From Streptomyces sp. NRRL F-2664 (lineage in GTDB: Bacteria; Actinomycetota; Actinomycetes; Streptomycetales; Streptomycetaceae): a DNA stretch of 64,000 nt. Below the pieces are notes generated by a model. The model was given only the letters and a program-made list of their open reading frames with translations, was not told the DNA's origin and searched no databases. Below are positions 16,153 through 25,076 of the stretch, piece after piece. The stretch spans positions 1 to 64,000 of the forward strand of contig NZ_JOFX01000042.1 in NCBI RefSeq assembly GCF_000719345.1. Reading direction: 5' to 3'. Both the position numbers and the translations under genes were made by a program. Each line of letters opens with the position of its first letter. Position 1 is the stretch's first letter.

Positions 16153-18645
16153 ATGCCCGACGGACACCCCCGACCGGGCCCCTGGCCGGGCGGAGTGCCG
16201 GTCCCGGAGGCGGATCCGGCGTACCGGCAGGAGGGGTACGGGCAGCACGGGCGGAGCCCGGAGGCCCGGCAGTACCACCAGACCCACCTGCCCGACCAGC
16301 CTCAACGCCCCGACGCGATGCGTCAGTTTCCCCACGCCTCGCAGCCGGGTGGGGACGGCCGACACGGCGGGGCCGGCGAGGCCGGCGCCCGTCCGGAGCA
16401 GCCCGCGGCCGTCGCGCCGCAGCAGGCACGGGCACCCCGTCGGCCAGCGGCTCCCGACGGGCCCGTACCGGCGTCAGCGGCCGGGACGCAGCGGCGTCGG
16501 GGTGGGCGGCCGGGCGCCGGGGAGGCGCGCCGGGGCCACCGGTGGGCCGGCCTCGTCAAGGGCGTCGCCCTCTGCGCGGCCCTGGCCGCCACCGGCATGT
16601 TCGTGGTCAGGGGCCACCAGGCCCTCGCCGGCCTCGACCGCTCCCCCGCGGCCCCGGACACCGCGGCCACCGCACCCGTGGCCGCCGGCGCCGTGCCCGA
16701 CGCCGGCCGGGTGGTCCAGGTCGTCGCGCACCCCGACGACGACCTGTACTTCCTCAACCCCGACCTCCGGTACTCCATATCCGCCGGCCATCCCGTGACC
16801 TCCGTATACCTCACCGCGGGCGAGGCCGACGGAATAAACGCCGCCCCCGCCAAGGGCTCGACCGCCGCCACCCCGCCGACCGGCTCGACCGCCCCGGACA
16901 AGCCCGCCTACGCCGAAGCCCGCCAGAACGGCATCCGCGCCGCCTACGCCAAGATGGCCACCGGCGACCGCAGCAGCGCCTGGAAGCGGACCTCCGTACC
17001 GACGAAGGGCGGCGGCCACGCCGAGGTCGACGTCCTCATGGCCAAACCCCAGGTCCACCTCGTCTGGTTGCAGCTGCGCGAAGCCGGCCACGGCCACGCC
17101 GACGTCCCGGACAGCCTGCACGGCCTCTGGGACGGCAGGATCACCCGCCTGGAGTCGATGCTCTCTTCCGGCACCCCGGTCAAGCAGCGGTTCGCGTACT
17201 CGAAGGACCAGGTCGTCCGGACGCTCGCCGGTGTCCTGGAGCAGTACCGGCCCACCACCCTCCGCTTCCAGGACCCGACCCCCGGCCGGTACCCGGACAC
17301 CCGGCAGTACACCGACCATCAGGACCACCTCTACGGCGCCCGCTTCGTGCAGATGGCCGCGGCCGCCTACGCCGAGGACGTCAGGGACCGCCCGCACTTC
17401 GCGGTGCAGAACTACGTCGGCTACGTCAACGGCTCCCTCCCCAGCGCGCTGGACCCGCAGGAGGCGAAGGAAAAGCTGGACAGCCTCGACACCTACGCCT
17501 GGCTCGACCGGCAGAACCACTGCGGCAGCGACGCCGGTTGCGGCGACCTCAAGATCTCCGACCGCCCGGCCGGCAACCGCTGGACGGACACCGTCCACTA
17601 CGCCGGCGGCACCGGCACCAACTGGCTGACCTCCGACGAGGACCACGGCCTGTGGGCGTTCGCGGTGCTGGACGGCCGGGTCGCCGTCTGGCACCGACCC
17701 GGCCCGGTCGGCCCCTGGCGCGGCCCCGACCTGCTGCCCGGGGCCGGCATGGACCCGGGCGTGTCCGCCGTGACCCTGGAGGACGGCCGCATCGCGGTCT
17801 TCGGTACCCGTACCTCCTTCGGGGCACGGCCCGCCGACTACCGCCGTGAGGTCGTCCACACGATCCAAAGGGCGCCCGGCACCGAGGAGTTCGGGGAGTG
17901 GCAGTCGCTCGGCACGCCCGAGGCCGCCGACGAGACGTCGACCTCCGACATCAGCGCGCCGGCCGTCTCGGTCGACGGCACCGGGCGACTGGCGGCGTAC
18001 GTCCGCGACGGCGCCCACGGTCTGCGCGGCCGGGTGCAGCAGGCCGACGGCGGCTGGGGCCCGTGGGAGCGGTACGGCGGTGAGGACCTGCACGGCGCTC
18101 CGGTCACGGCGACCGACGGCGCGGGGCGGCGCATCGTCCTGGCCGCGACGACGAAGTCGGTCGTCGGCTGGGCGCAGCCGGAGCCGGGCGCTCCGCTGGG
18201 CCGGGCCACGGCCACCGGGCTGCCGGACACCACGCTGCCGCTGACGGCGGAGGGCCGCGAGGGCGGGGTACGGCTCTGGTTCCGCAAGCCCGGCTCGGGC
18301 AACGTCCGTACGGCACTGCTGACGGCCGAGGGCGGGCTGAAGGTCAACCACATGACCGACCTCGGCGGGCTGAACGGCTTCGGGTCGGTGACGGCGAGCG
18401 GGCACGTGCTGGCGGGCCGAACGGCGGGCGGGCAGCTGGGCTCGGAGGTCGGGCCGGGCCGGCCGTGGGGGCGGTCCCCGCTGATGTTCGTCGGGGCGCC
18501 GTCCTCGACGATGACGGGGAGGAACCTGGTCAGCCTGGCCGTGGTGGGGCTCGACGCACGCCTGTACGTGACCTCGTCGGCGGACGCCCCGGACGCCTAC
18601 CTGGCGCCGTGGCAGCCGGTGGGCCCGCGCAACGCGGCACCGTGA
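16153..18645 (+). CDS. PIG-L family deacetylase with membrane anchor and C-terminal propeller-like region
   Basis: An 830-residue protein. Residues 1-130 are a polar Pro/Gln/Gly-rich region. One membrane helix follows (VKGVALCAALAATGMFVV, about 137-154). The PIG-L (LmbE-like) zinc deacetylase domain comes next, with HPDDD, EARQNGIRAAY and the second metal block TDHQDHLYGARFV. The C-terminal half contains WGPWERYGG-type strands typical of sialidase- or PLL-like beta-propellers. It is likely a type II membrane protein acting outside the cell on an N-acetylated glycan or glycolipid; the substrate is unknown. A shorter paralogue follows directly. The long disordered N-terminus is presumed cytoplasmic. 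Confidence 0.85.
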   Translation: MPDGHPRPGPWPGGVPVPEADPAYRQEGYGQHGRSPEARQYHQTHLPDQPQRPDAMRQFPHASQPGGDGRHGGAGEAGARPEQPAAVAPQQARAPRRPAAPDGPVPASAAGTQRRRGGRPGAGEARRGHRWAGLVKGVALCAALAATGMFVVRGHQALAGLDRSPAAPDTAATAPVAAGAVPDAGRVVQVVAHPDDDLYFLNPDLRYSISAGHPVTSVYLTAGEADGINAAPAKGSTAATPPTGSTAPDKPAYAEARQNGIRAAYAKMATGDRSSAWKRTSVPTKGGGHAEVDVLMAKPQVHLVWLQLREAGHGHADVPDSLHGLWDGRITRLESMLSSGTPVKQRFAYSKDQVVRTLAGVLEQYRPTTLRFQDPTPGRYPDTRQYTDHQDHLYGARFVQMAAAAYAEDVRDRPHFAVQNYVGYVNGSLPSALDPQEAKEKLDSLDTYAWLDRQNHCGSDAGCGDLKISDRPAGNRWTDTVHYAGGTGTNWLTSDEDHGLWAFAVLDGRVAVWHRPGPVGPWRGPDLLPGAGMDPGVSAVTLEDGRIAVFGTRTSFGARPADYRREVVHTIQRAPGTEEFGEWQSLGTPEAADETSTSDISAPAVSVDGTGRLAAYVRDGAHGLRGRVQQADGGWGPWERYGGEDLHGAPVTATDGAGRRIVLAATTKSVVGWAQPEPGAPLGRATATGLPDTTLPLTAEGREGGVRLWFRKPGSGNVRTALLTAEGGLKVNHMTDLGGLNGFGSVTASGHVLAGRTAGGQLGSEVGPGRPWGRSPLMFVGAPSSTMTGRNLVSLAVVGLDARLYVTSSADAPDAYLAPWQPVGPRNAAP

Positions 18646-18800
18646 CATGCCGCGTGGCGGCACGGTGAAGCGCCGCAAGACGCACGGTTGACACGCCGCG
18701 GACCACATCCGTCAGCCCCCGGACAGCAGCAGTCATCGGCCGTTGCGGTGAACCAAGTCCGCCGATTCGGACTCTTTCTGACTGCTCAACGAATCAGTTC

Positions 18801-18870
18801 GCTGTCCTGTCCAGTCCTGTCCGGTCCTGTCCTGACCTGTTCCGTCCTGTCCTGTCCCGTCCTGCCCTGC
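18801..18870. repeat. Seven-copy 10-bp pyrimidine-rich tandem repeat before the second PIG-L gene
   Basis: Seven successive 10-base units match ccNgtcctgt closely (gctgtcctgt, ccagtcctgt, ccggtcctgt, cctgacctgt, tccgtcctgt, cctgtcccgt, cctgccctgc). The array ends 25 bases before the ATG at 18896. The period equals about one helical turn. No dyad is apparent. Confidence 0.85.
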
Positions 18871-18895
18871 CCGGACCGAACCCAAGGCGTGCCCG

Positions 18896-20965
18896 ATGCC
18901 CGTGACCCGTCGCCGCTTCGCGGTCCTGCTCACCGTGCTGACAGCCGGCACCACCGGCGTACTCTCCGTCCTCTCCGTGGCCTCCGGCCAGCAGGCCTCC
19001 GGGGCCGCCCAGGGGAAGAACCCGACGGTCGCGCTGCCCGCGAGCGTCACCGCCGGATCGGTCGTCCAAGTCGTCGCGCACCCCGACGACGACCTGTTCT
19101 TCATGAACCCCGACCTCAGCCGCTCCCTCCGGTCCGGCACCCAGGTCACCACCGCCTACCTCACCTCCGGCGAGTCCGACGGCCGCAACCAGGCGCAGGG
19201 CGACGCCGCCCGCGATCCCGAACAGCCCGCCGACCGCGCCCACTACGCGGAGGCGCGGCAGAACGGCATACGCTCCGCCTACGCCCAGATGGCCACCGGC
19301 GACCGCACCAGCGCGTGGCGGCGCACGGCCGTGCCGACCGCCGGCGGCGGCCGCGCCGAGATCGACGTACTCATAGCGAAGCCGCAGGTCAGCCTGGTGT
19401 GGCTGATGCTGCGCGAGGCCCGCAGCACCGGAGGGGACACGCCCGAGAGCCTGCGCGGCCTGTGGAACGGCCGAATACCCGCGCTGGAGTCCCAGCTCAC
19501 CACCGGGACCCCGGTCAAACAGGGCTTCTCGTACACGAAGGACCAGCTGATACAGACGGTGGCGGGGGTCCTGGAGCAGTACCGGCCCACGACGCTACGG
19601 ATGCAGGACCCGACGCCCGGCCGGTACCCGGAGAGCGGCCGCTACACCGACCACCAGGACCACATGTACGGCGCCCGCTTCGTGCAGGCCGCCACCGCCG
19701 CCTACGCCCAACAGGTGCAGCGGCGCCCGCACTTCTCGGTGCAGAGCTACCTCGGCTACCACAACAGCACGCTCCCGCACTCGCTGGACCCGCAGACGGC
19801 CGAGGCGAAGACCGGCTACCTGCGGACCTACGCCTGGCAGGACCACCAGGACCACTGCGGCAGCCCCTCGGGATGCGGCGACCGCAAGGTCGCGGGCAAC
19901 CCGACCGGGCGCAACTGGGCCCAGTCGCTGCGCTACACCCGCGCCGACCACGCGTCCTGGCTGACGGAGGGGACGCCGGGCCGCCTGTGGGCGTTCACGG
20001 TGCTGGACGGCCGCATGGCGTACTGGCGGCGCGACGCCGGCGGCGTCTGGGAGAAGCCCGTCTTCCTCACGGGTCCGGGCGCCGAACCGGGCATCGACCC
20101 GGGGGCGACCGCCGTCCGGCTGCCCGACGGGCGGGTCGGCGTCCTCGCCACCCGCACCGCCCTCGGCCCCGCCCCCGCCGACTACCGGCGCGAGGTGGTG
20201 TACGCCGTCCAGTCCGCGCCGGACGGGACGTTCGGGGCGTGGCAGTCGCTCGGCACCCCCGAGCAGGGCGACGACGACGGCACCTCGGCGATCAGCGCCC
20301 CCGCGGCCGGCGTGGACGGGCGGGGACTGCTGACGGTCTACCTGCGCGACGCGCGCCGCACGCTGCGCGCGTCCACCCAGCAGCCGGACGGCGGTTTCTC
20401 GCCCTGGCAGCGGCTGGGCGGCGAGGACCTGCAGGGCGACCCGGTCACGGCGGTCGACGCCGCCGGGCGGCGGCACGTGTACGCGACGACGACGGCCTCG
20501 GTGCTCGCCTGGACCCAGGCCGACCCGGACGGCCCGCTGCGCGGGCCCTCACCGACGGGCCTGCCCGCCACGACGGTCCCCCTGACGGCGTCCCCGGACG
20601 GCGCGGGCGTCCGCCTGTACTTCCGGCGCCCCGACTCGGGGGTGGTGCGCACCGCCGTGGTCACGGCGGGCTCCGCGACCCGGCCCCAGGTCTCCAGCGT
20701 CACGGAGGCGGGCGGCCGGGCCGGCTACGGCGCGGTCGGCGCGGCGGGCCGCCACGTGGCGGGCCGCGCCGACAGCGGCACGATCAGCACCTCCGGCCTC
20801 GGCGGCCCCCCGGCCTGGGCCGAGTCGCGCATGCTCTTCGCGGGCGCCCCGGCGGCCGTCCTGGAACCGGACGGCACCACCACCACGACGGTCCTCGGCC
20901 TTGACGCCGAACTCCACACCTCGACCACCCGGAACCACCCCACCTGGCACCGCGCAACCCGCTGA
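18896..20965 (+). CDS. Secreted PIG-L family deacetylase with C-terminal propeller-like region
   Basis: A 689-residue paralogue of the preceding protein with a conventional N-terminal signal (MPVTRRRFAVLLTVLTAG; the RRRF start is Tat-like) instead of a long tail. The PIG-L motifs HPDDDLFFMN, EARQNGIRSAY and TDHQDHMYGARFV are all intact. The C-terminal repeats (FSPWQRLGGEDLQGDP and similar) match those of its neighbour. The two genes look like a tandem duplication followed by different membrane topology. Zn-dependent removal of N-acetyl groups from an extracellular sugar is the family expectation; substrate unknown. Confidence 0.87.
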   Translation: MPVTRRRFAVLLTVLTAGTTGVLSVLSVASGQQASGAAQGKNPTVALPASVTAGSVVQVVAHPDDDLFFMNPDLSRSLRSGTQVTTAYLTSGESDGRNQAQGDAARDPEQPADRAHYAEARQNGIRSAYAQMATGDRTSAWRRTAVPTAGGGRAEIDVLIAKPQVSLVWLMLREARSTGGDTPESLRGLWNGRIPALESQLTTGTPVKQGFSYTKDQLIQTVAGVLEQYRPTTLRMQDPTPGRYPESGRYTDHQDHMYGARFVQAATAAYAQQVQRRPHFSVQSYLGYHNSTLPHSLDPQTAEAKTGYLRTYAWQDHQDHCGSPSGCGDRKVAGNPTGRNWAQSLRYTRADHASWLTEGTPGRLWAFTVLDGRMAYWRRDAGGVWEKPVFLTGPGAEPGIDPGATAVRLPDGRVGVLATRTALGPAPADYRREVVYAVQSAPDGTFGAWQSLGTPEQGDDDGTSAISAPAAGVDGRGLLTVYLRDARRTLRASTQQPDGGFSPWQRLGGEDLQGDPVTAVDAAGRRHVYATTTASVLAWTQADPDGPLRGPSPTGLPATTVPLTASPDGAGVRLYFRRPDSGVVRTAVVTAGSATRPQVSSVTEAGGRAGYGAVGAAGRHVAGRADSGTISTSGLGGPPAWAESRMLFAGAPAAVLEPDGTTTTTVLGLDAELHTSTTRNHPTWHRATR

Positions 20966-20978
20966 ACGCCTCCGGGCC

Positions 20979-21644
20979 TCAGGGGGTGGCCGCCAGGAGG
21001 GCGCGGACGCGGTCGGGGGTCCAGGTGCCGGTGGCGCCCGGGCAGGTGGAGAGGTAGCCGGCGGTGTCCTGTGCCGTCCAGGGGCCGGACTCCAGAAGGC
21101 CGGCGGCCAGGTGGCGCAGGTACGCGGCGGACGGGGTGCGCAGCTCGACGTCCCCGAGGGTCCACGGGGCGGTGAAGGTGACCACGGGGATCCCCTCGAT
21201 CGTGCCCGGGCAGACGAGCGTCTCGTACCGGCCGGGGCCGAGCGCGTGGCGGCCGTCCCGCAGGACGGGCGTGAGGTCGAGGTCCGCCCCCGGTTCCCGG
21301 TACATCTCCTGTGCGGCGATGTCGGACAGCTGACCGGTGGTCACCAGGTGGGCGCGTCCGCGGATCCGGCCCGGGGCGTCGGGGTCGTAGAAGCCCCGGC
21401 CGCCGGTCCACACCAGCGACTCCGTGGCGAAGTACAGGCTGCCGTCGAGCTCGACCGGGATGGAGCGCTCCGGTGGCCGCCGGTCGCGGCAGCCCGGGTG
21501 GGCGTGCGCCGCCCCGGGCGGGATGCCGCCGGCGATGTAGGCGGTGAGCCGGTGCATGTGCATGTTGGAGCCGTAGGAGGCGTACCAGACGCGCTCGGGG
21601 ACGGGCATCGCCCGGCCCAGGGGGCGGGCGGTGTGTACGTCCAT
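20979..21644 (-). CDS. Gamma-glutamylcyclotransferase-fold protein
   Basis: A 221-residue protein with the GGCT-superfamily N-terminal strand and loop WYASYGSNM (residues 20-28). Such folds act on gamma-glutamyl compounds, but this Streptomyces group has no assigned substrate and is sometimes mislabelled histone deacetylase. The start could be ATG 21644 or ATG 21608 (MPVPERVWYASYGSN); the shorter version still contains the whole motif. It converges on the second PIG-L gene with a 13-base gap and is separated from the small secreted gene by a strong hairpin. Confidence 0.75.
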   Translation of the reverse strand: MDVHTARPLGRAMPVPERVWYASYGSNMHMHRLTAYIAGGIPPGAAHAHPGCRDRRPPERSIPVELDGSLYFATESLVWTGGRGFYDPDAPGRIRGRAHLVTTGQLSDIAAQEMYREPGADLDLTPVLRDGRHALGPGRYETLVCPGTIEGIPVVTFTAPWTLGDVELRTPSAAYLRHLAAGLLESGPWTAQDTAGYLSTCPGATGTWTPDRVRALLAATP

Positions 21645-21777
21645 GCACGGGTCCTGGGGGTGCGGCTGCGGGTGTCCATCGGATCGCCTGCACGCTCGGA
21701 CCGGATCGCATGCGCCCGACCGGGCAAAGTTCTCCCCAAGAGCTCCCGCGCCGGAGTTCCCGCGCCGGGGACGCCGC

Positions 21778-21810
21778 GGGGGCGGACGACGTCGCCGTCG
21801 GTCCGCCCCC
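21778..21810 (-). terminator. Hairpin terminator after the small secreted protein gene
   Basis: A perfect 10-bp stem, gggggcggac with gtccgccccc, closes a 13-base loop just past the TGA at 21828. There is no T-run, as usual for Streptomyces. Confidence 0.6.
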
Positions 21811-21827
21811 GGGCGCGGGGCGCCGGA

Positions 21828-22082
21828 TCAGGCACCCAGGTGGTTGCCCTTCGCCCACTCTAGCTCGCCGTCGGTGAGGCAGGTGGAGGTGTAGATCGGG
21901 CCCGTGAAGCCCGGCTTGGTGGCGGGCACCGCGGCGAGCGAGGAGCAGTTCGACGAGAAGCCCGCGCGGCCGCCGGAGAAGTAGTCGATGTCGACCCCGT
22001 CGTTGGCCAGGGCGGCACCGGCCCCGCCCAGCAGGATGCCGGCGGCCAGGACGGACGCGGTGACAGCAGAACGAATACGCAT
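21828..22082 (-). CDS. Small secreted protein, unknown function
   Basis: An 84-residue protein with a clear signal peptide (MRIRSAVTASVLAAGILLGG followed by AGAALA and a likely cleavage before NDG). The mature part is about 58 residues with two cysteines (NCSSLAA and STCLTDGELEW) that could form one disulfide. ATG 22082 is preceded by AGGGGAG two bases away, a tight but strong ribosome site. I do not recognise the family. Confidence 0.75.
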   Translation of the reverse strand: MRIRSAVTASVLAAGILLGGAGAALANDGVDIDYFSGGRAGFSSNCSSLAAVPATKPGFTGPIYTSTCLTDGELEWAKGNHLGA

Positions 22083-22340
22083 GACTCCCCTAAGGATCTG
22101 TGGAACGACGACGCGCTGGTCGATGTGCGCGTCGGCCGGTCCAACGCCCGGAGGCACCGCCGGGAACGGCAGTTCACTCCAATGCCCGCGGCTGTATCGT
22201 TTCGACAACGCGCGCCCCCTGGGCACGCCCCCCGTGTCCCCGTGCCCACCATGGCCGGCACCGCGCCACTTGCGCCGCACTCCCCAGTCCCGGGCGGCGG
22301 CAGGCACGCAGCATGGCCGGACTCCCGCCCGGAGATCGCA

Positions 22341-22376
22341 GAAGGGCCCTCGGCCGCATGCGGCCGAGGGCCCTTC
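22341..22376. terminator. 36-bp perfect palindrome, terminator of the GlnA2-type gene
   Basis: gaagggccctcggccgca is followed at once by its exact complement, giving 18-bp arms. It starts 31 bases beyond the stop at 22407. It is symmetrical and could stop transcription from either side. Confidence 0.75.
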
Positions 22377-22406
22377 CCCAGCTGACGTACTGCTGCTGAC
22401 CTGCCC

Positions 22407-23768
22407 TTACAGGACCGGGAGGTTCTTGCGGAGTTCGAAGGCGGTGACCTCCGAGCGGTATTCCTCCCACTCCTGCTTCTTGTTGCGCAGGAAGAAGTCG
22501 AAGACGTGCTCGCCGAGGGTTTCCGCGACCAGTTCGCTGCGCTCCATCAGGGAGATGGCCTCGCCGAGGTTCTGCGGCAGGGGTTCGATGCCCATCGCCC
22601 GGCGTTCCGCGTCGGAGAGGGCCCAGACGTCGTCGTCGGCGCCCGCCGGGAGTTCGTAGCCCTCCTCGATGCCCTTGAGGCCGGCCGCCAGGAGGACGGC
22701 GTACGTGAGGTACGGGTTGGCGCCCGAGTCGATCGAGCGGACCTCGATGCGGGAGGAGCCCATCTTGCCCGGCTTGTACATCGGGACGCGGATGAGTGCC
22801 GAGCGGTTGTTGTGGCCCCAGCAGATGTACGAGGGAGCCTCGCCGCCCGCGCCGGCGCTGCGCGAGGAGCCGCCCCAGATGCGCTTGTACGAGTTGACCC
22901 ACTGGTTGGTGACCGCGGCCGTCTCCGCCGCGTGGCGCAGCAGGCCCGCGATGAAGGAGCGGCCGACCTTCGAGAGCTGGTACTCGGCGCCCGACTCGTA
23001 GAAGGCGTTGCGGTCGCCCTCGAAGAGGGACAGGTGGGTGTGCATGCCCGAACCGGGGTACTCCGAGAACGGCTTGGGCATGAAGGTGGCCTGGACGCCC
23101 TGTTCGAGGGCGACCTGCTTCATGACCAGGCGGAACGTCATGATGTTGTCGGCCGTGGAGAGGGCGTCGGCGTAGCGCAGGTCGATCTCCTGCTGTCCCG
23201 GTGCGCCCTCGTGGTGGCTGAACTCCACCGAGATGCCCATCGATTCGAGCATCGTGATCGCCTGGCGGCGGAAGTCCATGCCCACGTTCTGCGGGGTGTG
23301 GTCGAAGTAGCCGGAGTTGTCGGCGGGCACCGGGCGGCTGCCGTCCAGCGGCTTGTCCTTCAGCAGGAAGAACTCGATCTCCGGGTGGGTGTAGAAGGTG
23401 AAGCCCAGGTCGGAGGTCTTGGCCAGGATGCGCTTGAGGACGTAGCGGGGGTCCGCGAAGGACGGGGAGCCGTCCGGCATGAGGATGTCGCAGAACATCC
23501 GGGCCGTGCCGGGGGCCTCGGCGCGCCACGGCAGTATCTGGAACGTGCCCGGATCCGGCTTGGCGATCATGTCGGACTCGTAGACCCGCGCGAAGCCCTC
23601 GATGGCGGAGCCGTCGAAGCCGATGCCCTCGTCGAAGGCCTGCTCCAGCTCCGCGGGGGCGACCGCGACGGACTTCAGGAAGCCCAGTACGTCGGTGAAC
23701 CACAGGCGCACGAAGCGGATGTCGCGCTCCTCAAGCGTCCGGAGGACGAATTCCTGCTGCTTGTCCAT
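22407..23768 (-). CDS. glnA2: Glutamine-synthetase-like enzyme, GlnA2 type (gamma-glutamylpolyamine synthetase candidate)
   Basis: A 453-residue GSI-fold ligase: beta-grasp N-terminus (LWFTDVLGFLKSVAVAP), the DGSAIEGF block, metal-binding EIEFFLL, the ATP-binding SYKRIWGG region and EVRSIDSGANPYL. Length and sequence resemble S. coelicolor GlnA2, reported to gamma-glutamylate polyamines. That function is carried over by similarity. The region where adenylylatable GSI has NLYDLP here reads DDVWALSD, with no Tyr, so GlnE control is unlikely. ATG 23768 (MDKQQEFVLRTL) gives the family start. It is monocistronic, with a strong hairpin after the stop. Confidence 0.88.
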   Translation of the reverse strand: MDKQQEFVLRTLEERDIRFVRLWFTDVLGFLKSVAVAPAELEQAFDEGIGFDGSAIEGFARVYESDMIAKPDPGTFQILPWRAEAPGTARMFCDILMPDGSPSFADPRYVLKRILAKTSDLGFTFYTHPEIEFFLLKDKPLDGSRPVPADNSGYFDHTPQNVGMDFRRQAITMLESMGISVEFSHHEGAPGQQEIDLRYADALSTADNIMTFRLVMKQVALEQGVQATFMPKPFSEYPGSGMHTHLSLFEGDRNAFYESGAEYQLSKVGRSFIAGLLRHAAETAAVTNQWVNSYKRIWGGSSRSAGAGGEAPSYICWGHNNRSALIRVPMYKPGKMGSSRIEVRSIDSGANPYLTYAVLLAAGLKGIEEGYELPAGADDDVWALSDAERRAMGIEPLPQNLGEAISLMERSELVAETLGEHVFDFFLRNKKQEWEEYRSEVTAFELRKNLPVL

Positions 23769-23940
23769 GCCTTCATCCTCGCAGTTCAGACGGCCTGTGC
23801 ACCACCGCCCGACGGGTCGCGGCACAGTCGGGTCGGCCCAGTATCGCCAGCGGTGGTTTCCGCCACATTACGCACCCGGGAAAGCTCGCGGCACCCCCGC
23901 ACTGACCTCCGGCCGGTCATGAGCATTACCATCTGCGCCC

Positions 23941-24318
23941 ATGGGGGGCCGGGAGTACGCGCAGCGGGGGCGTCGTGGACGTTCCGCGCTCCGGCGTGCC
24001 GTCCTGCTGGCGGTCCTCGGGGCGCTGGCGGGCGCGCTGTTCCTGTGTGCGCGCCCCGCTGAGCCGCACGCCGCCGCCCCCGAGGTGCGGGCGCACGGAG
24101 CGGAGCACGTCGTCTGCGTGTCCCCGTACGAGCCGCCCGGCTGTTCCCCCCTCGCGCACGTGACCCCGGCCGTGCCGCCCGTGCCGCCGCCCGCCGTGAC
24201 CGTGCCGGGCGGCGGGCCGCAGCCCGGCGCCCGCGCCCGGGCCGCGGGGCGGACCGGGTCGCCCGAGCCGCTGGCGCGCGCCCCCGACCTGCATGTTCTC
24301 CAGGTGCTGCGGACCTGA
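23941..24318 (+). CDS. Small Ala/Pro-rich exported or membrane protein, unknown
   Basis: A 125-residue protein with a basic N-terminus and one hydrophobic segment (AVLLAVLGALAGALFLCA, about residues 20-37). The Pro-rich remainder has a Cys pair (VVCVSPYEPPGCSP). No family recognised. It precedes the DUF3105/DUF305 pair by 56 bases on the same strand and may be co-transcribed. Codon pattern and position support it, but no domain does. Confidence 0.55.
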   Translation: MGGREYAQRGRRGRSALRRAVLLAVLGALAGALFLCARPAEPHAAAPEVRAHGAEHVVCVSPYEPPGCSPLAHVTPAVPPVPPPAVTVPGGGPQPGARARAAGRTGSPEPLARAPDLHVLQVLRT

Positions 24319-24374
24319 CGGGTCCGGTTGTGCGTTCCGTCCACCCCCCTCATCAGAAGAAGGAACCAGGGCAC

Positions 24375-25076
24375 ATGGCCAGCAAGTCCGGCAGGACCCC
24401 CCAGCACACCGACCCGACCTCCCGCCAGGCGCGCATAGCCGAGATGCGCCGCGCCGAGAAGGCCCGGGAGCGGCGCAACAAGGCGATCGCGATCACCGTC
24501 TCGTCGGCCGTCGTCGTCGGTCTCGTCGGTTTCGGCGCCTGGGTGCTGATCGACCAGAAGCAGGCCGAGCAGCGCAAGCAGGAGGCCGCGGAGCAGCTCC
24601 GCAAGGAGGCGGAGGAGATCCGCAAGAAGCCCGTCGAGGGCGAGCAGCTGTGGGACGTGAAGAAGCTCGGCCGCAACCACGTCGAGACGCCCGTGACGTA
24701 CGAGATGAACCCGCCCGTCGGCGGTGACCACCACCCCCGCTGGATGAACTGCAACGGCGACGTCTACAAGACCCCGCTGCCCGAGGTGAACGCCGTCCAC
24801 TCGCTGGAGCACGGCGCCGTCTGGGTGACGTACAACGACAAGGCCGCCCCGGCCGAGGTCGACAAGCTCGCCGAGACCGTCGGCAAGACCCCGTACACGC
24901 TGATGAGCCCGGTCAAGGAGCAGGCCGGCGCGATCATGCTCAGCGCGTGGGGCAAGCAGCTCACGGTGGACAGCGCGGACGACCCCCGGGTCAAGCAGTT
25001 CCTGACCAAGTACGTGCAGGGTGAGCAGACCCCGGAGCCCGGTGCGGCCTGCACGAACGGTCTGGCGGCGAAGTGA
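24375..25076 (+). CDS. DUF3105 membrane-anchored protein
   Basis: A 233-residue protein with a charged cytoplasmic N-terminus and one membrane helix (IAITVSSAVVVGLVGFGAWV). A Lys/Glu/Ala-rich coiled stretch follows (QKQAEQRKQEAAEQLRKEAE). The extracytoplasmic DUF3105 domain has PPVGGDHHPRW, MNCNGDVY and VHSLEHGAVWVTY. The conserved His and Cys residues look metal-binding, but function is not established. ATG 24375 follows the AGAAGGA-type sequence. Its TGA overlaps the GTG of the DUF305 gene (GTGA), so the two are translationally coupled. Confidence 0.88.
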   Translation: MASKSGRTPQHTDPTSRQARIAEMRRAEKARERRNKAIAITVSSAVVVGLVGFGAWVLIDQKQAEQRKQEAAEQLRKEAEEIRKKPVEGEQLWDVKKLGRNHVETPVTYEMNPPVGGDHHPRWMNCNGDVYKTPLPEVNAVHSLEHGAVWVTYNDKAAPAEVDKLAETVGKTPYTLMSPVKEQAGAIMLSAWGKQLTVDSADDPRVKQFLTKYVQGEQTPEPGAACTNGLAAK

